DNA of 31,165 nt, taken from positions 1 to 31,165 of IMG/VR virus record IMGVR_UViG_3300008120_000191; one strand, written 5' to 3'. Source of the stretch: a virus. The notes beneath the pieces are model-generated. The model saw only the letters and a program-made list of their open reading frames with translations. It did not search any database and had not been told where the DNA came from. Of this stretch, positions 24,987-31,165 are shown one piece after another. The translations under genes and the position numbers were made by a program. Position 1 is the first letter of the stretch. Each line of letters begins with the position of its first letter.

Positions 24987-25501
24987 TGTCAAATAATAAA
25001 ATTCCAATAACGAGATTGGGCAAATTTTTTGGTCGAGAAGATTTCGATTTAGACTTATCAATGGGGGAAGAGTGGTTACACGGGGATATGAATTTTACTT
25101 TGGTATTATACAGAGTAGATAGAATGAAGACAAAAACCGATGATGTGTATGGTGAGACCGTAGAAGATGGTATTAAGTTTTTACCACCTGTTGAGTTTAA
25201 AGGTTATGTTCAAATTATGTCACCCGAAAACAAAAATCTTGGTAATAGCAAAATAAATCAATTTGAACCAGGTAATTTAAAAGTTTCTGTTTATCAAAAA
25301 CATTTGGATGAATTGGGTATCGACATTAATTTTGGAGATTATATTGGATATTATGAAACTGAGAGTAGGGTTAGATATTATACCGTAAATAACGATGGTA
25401 GAGTTGTGTCTGACAATAAACATAATTACGCGGGAACAAGACCTTATTATAGAACAATAATGGCTTCTGCGGTTGTTAATAACGAATTTAGAGGATTATA
25501 A
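24986..25501 (+). CDS. Neck protein, T4 gp14-like (tentative)
   Basis: This 171-residue, beta-rich protein has a core running from GEEWLHGDMNFTLVLYRVD, through KGYVQIMSPENK and FEPGNLKVSVYQKHLDELGI, to FGDYIGYYETESRVRYYTV. These are features I associate with T4-like gp14 neck proteins, which work with gp13 to seal the capsid and join the tail; it is shorter than T4 gp14 (about 256). The stronger support is position: it stands immediately before the gp15-like gene, as in T4. It may therefore be gp14 or another small neck protein. Confidence 0.55.
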   Translation: MSNNKIPITRLGKFFGREDFDLDLSMGEEWLHGDMNFTLVLYRVDRMKTKTDDVYGETVEDGIKFLPPVEFKGYVQIMSPENKNLGNSKINQFEPGNLKVSVYQKHLDELGIDINFGDYIGYYETESRVRYYTVNNDGRVVSDNKHNYAGTRPYYRTIMASAVVNNEFRGL

Positions 25502-25505
25502 AATA

Positions 25506-26549
25506 ATGCCGTTACCTAAAAAAATAAAAAAAAATATACCTTTAACCGAATCTAAAATTCTTTTAGAAAGAAGACAGGAATTGGTTGATATGATTAATAA
25601 AGATGGTACTTATTTACCTAAGAGTTTATTACATGCTGATTTGGATGGTGGGTTTTTAGATTTTGTTAAAAATGATTTAAAATTAGTTGTTACAGGTAAA
25701 CTTGTACCAACCGTTGATGTTATTATAACAACCCAAAATTGGGCTCAATTTACGGAGACTTGGAATTTTCAAAATTTAGATAAAAATACTGAACCTCCTT
25801 TTGTCACAATAGTTAGAAATCCTGAAGTAAAATACGGAAGTAATCCTTTAATTTACACAATACCAAATAGAAGACAATATTTTTATGCTCAAGTTCCGAC
25901 TTGGGATGGTCAAAGAGCGGGAATGGATATATATAAAATACCTCAACCAGTCCCAATAGATATAACATATTCTGTCAAAATAGTTTGTAACAGAATGAGA
26001 GAATTAAATAAATTTAACCAAATTGTTTTAGAAAAATTTTCATCTAGACAAGCATATGCGAATATAAAGGGTCATTATATACCTATTTTAATGAACAACA
26101 TTTCAGATGAATCTGTAATGGATGTCGAAAAAAGAAAATATTATATTCAAAGTTATGAGTTCACTATGTTAGGGTTTTTAATAGATGAAGATGAGTTTGA
26201 AGTTTCGCCAGCGGTAACAAGAATATTACAGATTTATGAATTTGATAAAAAATCTTTAAAACGAAGTAAACGAAATGAAAATGAAGAAAAACCAACAACT
26301 ATTAATTTTCTTTTTGTTGTCGGTAATAATATTTTAACGGAAAAATTTAACTATACATCAAATATAAAAGTGGGTAACACTACTAATTTAAATTTATTAA
26401 ATGGGTATTCTGTTTATATAAATAACAATTATTATGGTGACGATGTTACTGAAATACAAATAAACACTAATGATGTTCTAAAAATAGAAGTTAATAAACA
26501 AGATATTAATTTAGAGTCTAATATAGAATTATTTATAGAATATATTTAA
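25506..26549 (+). CDS. Tail completion / proximal sheath stabiliser, T4 gp15-like, with C-terminal extension
   Basis: The chosen ATG at 25506 gives 347 residues; an upstream ATG (25473) would add 11 residues but overlap the previous gene, whereas 25506 follows its stop by 4 bases with AGAGG upstream. The core has TVDVIITTQNWAQFTETWNF and PIDITYSVKIVCNRMRELNK, then a YYIQSYEFTMLGFLIDEDEF segment. This order fits T4 gp15 (272 residues), which caps the tail tube and sheath for head joining. After a Lys/Arg/Glu linker (about residues 245-262) an extra beta-type domain of about 85 residues follows, ending SNIELFIEYI. Its stop overlaps the opposite-strand ribbon-helix-helix gene. Confidence 0.65.
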   Translation: MPLPKKIKKNIPLTESKILLERRQELVDMINKDGTYLPKSLLHADLDGGFLDFVKNDLKLVVTGKLVPTVDVIITTQNWAQFTETWNFQNLDKNTEPPFVTIVRNPEVKYGSNPLIYTIPNRRQYFYAQVPTWDGQRAGMDIYKIPQPVPIDITYSVKIVCNRMRELNKFNQIVLEKFSSRQAYANIKGHYIPILMNNISDESVMDVEKRKYYIQSYEFTMLGFLIDEDEFEVSPAVTRILQIYEFDKKSLKRSKRNENEEKPTTINFLFVVGNNILTEKFNYTSNIKVGNTTNLNLLNGYSVYINNNYYGDDVTEIQINTNDVLKIEVNKQDINLESNIELFIEYI

Positions 26550-26710
26550 CTTTCACCATAAATATCTTTTTTTTCTTTACACTTTTCAACTATAAGTTTT
26601 TCTAAAAACCTATACATTTTAATACCGTTTTTATCACAATACTTTTTTAGTAAGTCATGAACCTCAATGGATATCTTTAAATTCTTTATTTTTTTATTAC
26701 TGGTCGACAT
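26546..26710 (-). CDS. Small ribbon-helix-helix-type DNA-binding protein, 54 residues
   Basis: A minus-strand frame of 54 residues from ATG 26710 fits the Arc/MetJ (ribbon-helix-helix) fold. A short strand NLKISIEV (residues 10-17) is followed by helix HDLLKKYCDKNG (18-29) and helix MYRFLEKLIVEKCKEK (32-47). Strand residues of a dimer enter the DNA major groove in such repressors. Its start follows a minus-strand TATTTATA element and an inverted repeat (26722-26739), so negative autoregulation is likely. It lies between the gp15-like gene, which it meets tail to tail with a 4-base overlap, and the sheath gene, whose promoter region is next door. Regulation of late genes is inference. Confidence 0.7.
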   Translation of the reverse strand: MSTSNKKIKNLKISIEVHDLLKKYCDKNGIKMYRFLEKLIVEKCKEKKDIYGES

Positions 26711-26721
26711 AAGATAATAAA

Positions 26722-26739
26722 GGCAGAATTTATTCTACC
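26722..26739. promoter_or_regulatory. Inverted repeat, candidate operator for the RHH protein
   Basis: GGCAGAAT, two bases, then ATTCTACC forms an 8-base inverted repeat with one mismatch. It lies between the minus-strand promoter-like element (26745-26752) and ATG 26710, where a repressor would block RNA polymerase. Ribbon-helix-helix dimers commonly bind such paired half sites. Binding is inferred. Confidence 0.5.
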
Positions 26740-26744
26740 TAATT

Positions 26745-26752
26745 TATAAATA
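26745..26752 (-). promoter_or_regulatory. TATTTATA element upstream of the RHH gene
   Basis: On the minus strand this reads AGTATTTATAAATT, ending 34 bases before ATG 26710. It points away from the sheath gene and is followed by the inverted repeat, so it fits a repressible promoter. Confidence 0.5.
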
Positions 26753-26789
26753 CTATGAATAAAGTAAAGAACTTTGTTATTTTTTGTAA

Positions 26790-26797
26790 TATTTATC
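26790..26797 (+). promoter_or_regulatory. TATTTATC element upstream of the tail sheath gene
   Basis: AATATTTATC ends 36 bases before ATG 26834, with an A/T-rich leader and no Shine-Dalgarno sequence. The sheath is a highly expressed late protein, so this copy is a good one for transcript-start mapping. Confidence 0.45.
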
Positions 26798-26833
26798 TAT
26801 AATAAATAAAAAAAATAAAATTAAAAAAGAATA

Positions 26834-29800
26834 ATGGCATCTAACAGTAAAGTATTCGTATCTCCAGGAGTTTATACTTCTGAAGTTGATTTAAGTTTTG
26901 TAGCACAAAGTGTTGGTGTTACGACTTTAGGAATCGTTGGTGAAACCTTAAAAGGTCCGGCATTTGAGCCTATCTTCATTAGAAATTATGATGAGTTTTC
27001 GTCATACTTTGGAGACACTTCACCTGAAAAATTTATAAACACACAAATCCCTAAATATGAGTCTGCATATATTGCTAAGGCTTATTTACAACAATCAAAT
27101 CAATTGTTTGTTACAAGAGTTTTAGGACTATCAGGATATGATGCGGGTCCTTCTTGGTCAATATCAACGAAAGCTAATGTTGACCCGTCAACTGTTACAT
27201 TATGTTATAGTTCAGTAACAGATGTCAATATTTGTAGCGGACAAACGAATCCTTGTGACCCTTGTTGTGTTGATTATTTGGTTTTACCAATATCGGTTGA
27301 TTTTACAGGATGTACAAATACTCCTGATTCAATTGTTTTTAGTTCCACAATACCAGCAGAAATTTTAGCGAAATTAAATGTTCCTTATGAAGAGTTTAAT
27401 GGTTCTCAATCCAGTTTATCTGAAAATATGAAAACTCAGATATTCGATATTGTGAACGATGACGCATTTGGAACTACATTACCAAAATTAGAAGATACTT
27501 CAATTTACTATTACGGTACAATTTCAGGAGACACTTATGAATCGTTAAAAACGACATTTACCGCAGAAACTAATGTATTTAATGTTGATGATTTAAATTC
27601 TGATACGGCCAATTTTTCAGACCCAAATAACGACCCTTGGTATTATGCTTTATTTGATAATATTGGTGGAGGCGCTTATATGGGATATTCATTTTGGACT
27701 GTTGTTACTGGTTTAACTGAAATAATTACCGCAACTACTACAACAACTAGTACAAGTACAACAACAACCACAACTAATCCTTGTAACCCGACAACAACAA
27801 CTACAACTTCAACAACAACAGTAAAACCTGTTAAGTGTTATACTGGAACTTTAATCGGACAAATTTTTGTTTATAAAGGAACTGCGTTTTTAGATTATGA
27901 TGATTTAGTAATTGCAACTTTACGTTCAAGAGGTATTGCAACATATTCAACTGATGACGGTCCTGTTTACGAAGTTTCAGGTTTAACTCAAGTTAGTATG
28001 GATTGTAGTGGTGGTTATTCCGCGGTAACTAAAAATCCAGTCGCAACTTTTGGCGTTAATGTAACAAATAAAGATAATCAAAATTTCTTCTTTGAAACTT
28101 CTTTCTCAAATTCAGATTCACAATATCTTTCAAAAGTATTTGGGGTTACCAACTTTGGAAAACCTAGAAGTGAAGCTCCAATATTTGTAGAAGAAAATTT
28201 CCAAGCGTTATTAATATATGGTTGGAGAAAGGGATATATTAGAGGTTTAAGTTGTGATTTGACAGCATTACCTAACGCAAGACAAGGGGTCGACCCAACA
28301 TCAATTGCTTGGTATTTAGAAAGATATCAATCACCAGTTTCTCCTTGGGTTGTTTCTGAACTAAGAGGTAATAAAGTTTTTAGATTATTTAAATTTATGA
28401 CAATTGCCGATGGGGACGCTGCTAACATAGAGGTTAAAATTTCTATAGCAAACATATCATTTAACAACGGTACTTTTGATATTATAGTTAGAGATTTCTT
28501 TGATAGTGACTCAGCTCCTGTTGTTTTAGAAAAATTCACAAATTGTAATATGAACCCTAATGATAACGCATTTATTGCTAAAAAAATAGGTACATTAGAT
28601 GGTGAATATCAATTAAACTCAAAATACATTATGGTAGAAATTAACGAGGATGCTCCTGTTGATTCATTACCTTGTGGTTTTGAGGGGTATCAATTTAGAG
28701 AATATGCGGGAGTTAGACCACCATTCCCAATTTATAAAACCAAATATGATTTCCCAGGTGAAGTTGTTTACAACCCTCCTTTTGGAACGTCTTCAGGAAA
28801 TGACAACGCTACAAGGTCTCCTGGTGACAATGTTAGAAGAACATATTTAGGTATTTCAGATACAGTAGGTTATGATGTGGATTTCTATTCGTATAAAGGT
28901 AAACAATTACCGTTAAATATTTGTAATGATATTACCGGTGAAGATTGGTTTTATAAGACAAGAGGTTTCCATATGGATAAAAACGCTAGTAGTATTACAA
29001 TAGGAGATAATTTTACAACAAGTGGAACTCCAGCGTTTTTTGTTGGTTCTGCAGAATTTACATCAGACCCACAATCAGAAAGTAATCCTTACTATAGATT
29101 ATACGCTCGTAAATTTTCTTTATTATGTCATGGAGGTTTTGATGGATGGGATATATATAGAGAATCTAGAACAAATACAGATAGATATGTATTAGGTCAA
29201 ATAGGTTATAGAAACGGTGCTTGCGCATCTCCAAAATATCCTACAGCAACTGGTTGGGGTGCTTTCAAACAAATAACGGTTGGTGATAACTCCGTTGATT
29301 GGGCTAATACCGATTATTACGCATATAAATTAGGACAAAGAACATTTGCAAATCCTGAAGCGGTTAATATTAACGTATTCGTAACTCCAGGTATTGATTA
29401 TGTTAATCATTCAAATCTTGTGGAAGATGCGGTTGATATGATTGAAAACGATAGAGCGGATTCATTATATATCTGTACAACTCCTGATTATAATATGTTT
29501 GTACCTACAGTTGGTGACCAATTAGATTTAATTTACCCACAAGAAGCGGTTGATAATTTGGATAATATTGGTTTAGATTCAAACTACACTGCAACATACT
29601 ATCCTTGGGTATTAACAAGAGATACTGTTAATAACACTCAAGTTTACATTCCGGCAACCGCTGAGGTAACTAGAAATTTAGCGTTAACTGACAATATTGC
29701 ATTCCCTTGGTTCGCAGCTGCGGGTTATACAAGAGGTTTAGTAAACGGTATTAAGGCTCGTAAAAAGTTAACTCAAGAAGATAGAGACACCTTGTATAAT

Positions 29801-30199
29801 GGTAGAATTAACCCAATCGCAACCTTCTCTGATGTTGGTACGGTAATTTGGGGTAACAAAACTTTACAAATTAGACAGTCGGCTCTTGATAGAATCAATG
29901 TAAGAAGATTGTTGTTACAAGCTCGTAAATTGATTTCGGCAGTATCAGTTAGATTATTGTTTGAACAAAACGACCAAAAAGTAAGACAAGATTTCTTAGA
30001 CGCTGTTAACCCAATATTAGACGCTATTAGAAGAGATAGAGGTTTGTATGATTTCCGTGTAACGGTTTCTTCTGACCCAGCTGATTTGGATAGAAATCAA
30101 ATGACGGGTAAGATTTATATCAAACCTACAAAATCGTTAGAATTTATCGACATTACGTTCTACATTACTCCGACCGGAGCGTCTTTCGAGAATATCTAA
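26834..30199 (+). CDS. Contractile tail sheath protein (T4 gp18-like), enlarged, with mucin-like Thr tract
   Basis: The sheath polymerises around the tail tube and contracts to drive DNA entry. The N-terminus has the classic VSPGVYTSEVD (residues 9-19), then TTLGIVGETLKGPAFEP and a YLQQSNQLFVTRVLG block. The C-terminus carries the sheath core: DRINVRRLLLQARKLISAVS, RLLFEQND, VNPILDAIRRDRGLYDFRV and IDITFYITPTG. At 1121 residues it is far longer than T4 gp18 (659). The excess lies in the middle, which includes Cys-rich elements (NPCDPCC, about residue 145) and residues 300-329, which are mostly Thr in two runs around NPCNP. The Thr-rich insert is probably surface-exposed and a possible glycosylation site. 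A terminator follows. Confidence 0.9.
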   Translation: MASNSKVFVSPGVYTSEVDLSFVAQSVGVTTLGIVGETLKGPAFEPIFIRNYDEFSSYFGDTSPEKFINTQIPKYESAYIAKAYLQQSNQLFVTRVLGLSGYDAGPSWSISTKANVDPSTVTLCYSSVTDVNICSGQTNPCDPCCVDYLVLPISVDFTGCTNTPDSIVFSSTIPAEILAKLNVPYEEFNGSQSSLSENMKTQIFDIVNDDAFGTTLPKLEDTSIYYYGTISGDTYESLKTTFTAETNVFNVDDLNSDTANFSDPNNDPWYYALFDNIGGGAYMGYSFWTVVTGLTEIITATTTTTSTSTTTTTTNPCNPTTTTTTSTTTVKPVKCYTGTLIGQIFVYKGTAFLDYDDLVIATLRSRGIATYSTDDGPVYEVSGLTQVSMDCSGGYSAVTKNPVATFGVNVTNKDNQNFFFETSFSNSDSQYLSKVFGVTNFGKPRSEAPIFVEENFQALLIYGWRKGYIRGLSCDLTALPNARQGVDPTSIAWYLERYQSPVSPWVVSELRGNKVFRLFKFMTIADGDAANIEVKISIANISFNNGTFDIIVRDFFDSDSAPVVLEKFTNCNMNPNDNAFIAKKIGTLDGEYQLNSKYIMVEINEDAPVDSLPCGFEGYQFREYAGVRPPFPIYKTKYDFPGEVVYNPPFGTSSGNDNATRSPGDNVRRTYLGISDTVGYDVDFYSYKGKQLPLNICNDITGEDWFYKTRGFHMDKNASSITIGDNFTTSGTPAFFVGSAEFTSDPQSESNPYYRLYARKFSLLCHGGFDGWDIYRESRTNTDRYVLGQIGYRNGACASPKYPTATGWGAFKQITVGDNSVDWANTDYYAYKLGQRTFANPEAVNINVFVTPGIDYVNHSNLVEDAVDMIENDRADSLYICTTPDYNMFVPTVGDQLDLIYPQEAVDNLDNIGLDSNYTATYYPWVLTRDTVNNTQVYIPATAEVTRNLALTDNIAFPWFAAAGYTRGLVNGIKARKKLTQEDRDTLYNGRINPIATFSDVGTVIWGNKTLQIRQSALDRINVRRLLLQARKLISAVSVRLLFEQNDQKVRQDFLDAVNPILDAIRRDRGLYDFRVTVSSDPADLDRNQMTGKIYIKPTKSLEFIDITFYITPTGASFENI

Positions 30200-30212
30200 T
30201 TAAACTAAAATT

Positions 30213-30245
30213 AAAAAAGGGGAGGTTAAAATCTCCCTTTTTTTT
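30213..30245 (+). terminator. Rho-independent terminator after the sheath gene
   Basis: A stem (AAAAAAGGGGAG at 30213-30224 pairing with CTCCCTTTTTTT from 30233) with an 8-base loop (30225-30232) leads into a run of eight T. It begins 13 bases after the sheath stop. Confidence 0.85.
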
Positions 30246-30254
30246 ATTATATGA

Positions 30255-30262
30255 TATTTATT
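30255..30262 (+). promoter_or_regulatory. TATTTATT element upstream of the HAD-like gene
   Basis: GATATTTATT lies directly after the terminator and 3 bases before ATG 30266. A promoter is needed after the terminator, but the short distance would give a leaderless transcript. Confidence 0.35.
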
Positions 30263-30265
30263 AAT

Positions 30266-31165
30266 ATGTCAATTAGAAATTTAATAAAAAATGTTTTACA
30301 CGAAGAAGTGAAACAAAAAAAATTAAAATTATTTGCATTAGATTGGGATGATAATATCCTAAGAATGCCAACAAAATTATATGTGAAAACAGATGACGGA
30401 GACTCTGTGGGAATGTCAACTGAAGATTTTGCAATCTATAGAGAAAAGATTGGAAAAGAACCTTTTGAGTTTGAAGGTAAAACAATTGTCGGATTAGATA
30501 GTGACGCTTTTAGAGATTTTACTCGTTCTGAAAGTTTTTTAATTGATACTGAAAAGGCAATTAGAAAAAATAGAAAATCACCTAGTTTTGTATCTTTTAA
30601 AAAGGCGTTAATAAAAGCAAGTCCATTCTCAATAATAACCGCAAGAGGTCACGACCCTGAAATTATTAAACAAGGAGTTAAAGTTTTTATAGATTTAGTT
30701 TTATCTCCTGAAGATAAAGAAAGAATGATTAATAACATAAAAAATGTTTTAAAATTCGAGAATAGAGAAAAATTTTATAAAGTAGACCAAAGTAGTGATG
30801 AACAATTATTAGACATTTACTTAGACTATAAAGGAAGATACTATCCAGTTTCTTCAAAAGAATTCGGAAGACAATTTAAATTAGACTCTGCTAAGGGAGC
30901 GTCAAGTCCTGAACAATCAAAAAAAATTGCGTTATCGGATTTCTTAGAACAAGTTTACGATGAAGTGGGGGATTTAATAAAAAGTGGTAAATACGGTCCT
31001 ATCTCTTTAGGATTTTCAGATGATGACCCAGGAAATGTTAGAAGTATGGTTAATCATATACAAGACGAACTTTCAATGATGTATCCAGAAATAAAATTCA
31101 TTGTTAAAGACACTTCTGAAGGAGGTATGAAAAAGATTATTATAAAAAGAGAAAGAGAATTAAAT
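30266..31165 (+). CDS. HAD-like phosphatase, 3' end beyond the window
   Basis: An open frame from ATG 30266 runs through the window edge (300 residues visible). It has HAD-superfamily phosphatase landmarks: motif I LDWDDNIL (nucleophile D26, acid/base D28), motif II SIITARGHD (T125), a Lys in the SKKIALSDF region as possible motif III, and motif IV GFSDDDPGNV (D252-D254). Such enzymes remove phosphate from sugars, nucleotides or nucleic-acid ends; in T4 the Pnk protein uses this fold on DNA and RNA 3' ends. The substrate here is unknown. The leader SIRNLIKNVLHEE contains a Leu-x-Glu site (L11-E13), like capsid-targeted proteins. The C-terminus is cut off, so the total length is unknown. Confidence 0.7.
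   Translation, partial: MSIRNLIKNVLHEEVKQKKLKLFALDWDDNILRMPTKLYVKTDDGDSVGMSTEDFAIYREKIGKEPFEFEGKTIVGLDSDAFRDFTRSESFLIDTEKAIRKNRKSPSFVSFKKALIKASPFSIITARGHDPEIIKQGVKVFIDLVLSPEDKERMINNIKNVLKFENREKFYKVDQSSDEQLLDIYLDYKGRYYPVSSKEFGRQFKLDSAKGASSPEQSKKIALSDFLEQVYDEVGDLIKSGKYGPISLGFSDDDPGNVRSMVNHIQDELSMMYPEIKFIVKDTSEGGMKKIIIKRERELN

Noticed and set aside
25473-25505. Upstream ATG for the gp15-like gene.
   Set aside because: It would overlap the gp14-like gene by 29 bases, while ATG 25506 follows the stop by 4 bases with a reasonable ribosome binding site.
28650-28850. Short plus-strand frames inside the sheath gene and the polymerase gene (18107-18346).
   Set aside because: Both lie wholly inside strongly supported genes in another frame and have no start signals or recognisable domains.

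Overview
The window looks like part of a large, AT-rich, T4-like myovirus (tailed phage with a contractile tail). The anchors are a gp18-type tail sheath protein, gp13-, gp14- and gp15-like neck and tail-completion proteins, a gp43-like family B DNA polymerase and a long run of tail-fibre or adhesin genes. Most start codons follow A/T-rich leaders with no clear Shine-Dalgarno sequence, as is common in Bacteroidota, so a host in that phylum is an inference. No tRNA, rRNA, integrase, transposase or CRISPR array was seen. All family calls were made by reading motifs; no database search was run.

Layout. (1) 1-2740, plus strand: the tail end of a protein cut by the window edge, a 64-residue protein, two tandem glycine-rich adhesin-like paralogues, and a Cys-rich protein with a Pro/Thr linker. 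(2) 2795-7290, plus strand: a four-gene glycosyltransferase cassette (GT60-like, GT7-C-like, YibB/HtrL-like, and a YibB/HtrL-GT2-like fusion). (3) 7337-17236, plus strand: virion and fibre genes, with a Thr/Pro-rich baseplate-like protein, a 692-residue beta-rich protein, a long repetitive fibre apparently broken by a +1 frameshift, three tandem LamG-like lectin paralogues and two more fibre proteins. (4) 17332-20106, plus strand: DNA polymerase, with a promoter-like sequence and a hairpin in its leader. (5) 24936-20103, minus strand: a SNF2-type helicase, a Mn-type superoxide dismutase fused to a PD-(D/E)XK-like nuclease domain, a gp13-like neck protein and a small protein. (6) 24986-30199, plus strand: gp14-like, gp15-like and an oversized tail sheath, with a minus-strand 54-residue ribbon-helix-helix gene between the last two. 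(7) 30266-end: a HAD-like phosphatase that runs off the window.

How it may work together. Three virion-type proteins, including the sheath, carry mucin-like Thr/Pro tracts, and the same segment encodes a GT60-type enzyme. Characterised GT60 members add GlcNAc to hydroxyproline or threonine of polypeptides. This suggests, without proving it, that the phage O-glycosylates its own particle. The second notable item is the SOD-nuclease fusion. It and the HAD protein carry N-terminal leaders with Leu-x-Glu sites like those cut by T4-type prohead proteases, so both may be packaged in the capsid. A recurring TATTTAT(A/T/C) element in nearly every intergenic gap, on both strands, is a candidate phage-specific promoter.
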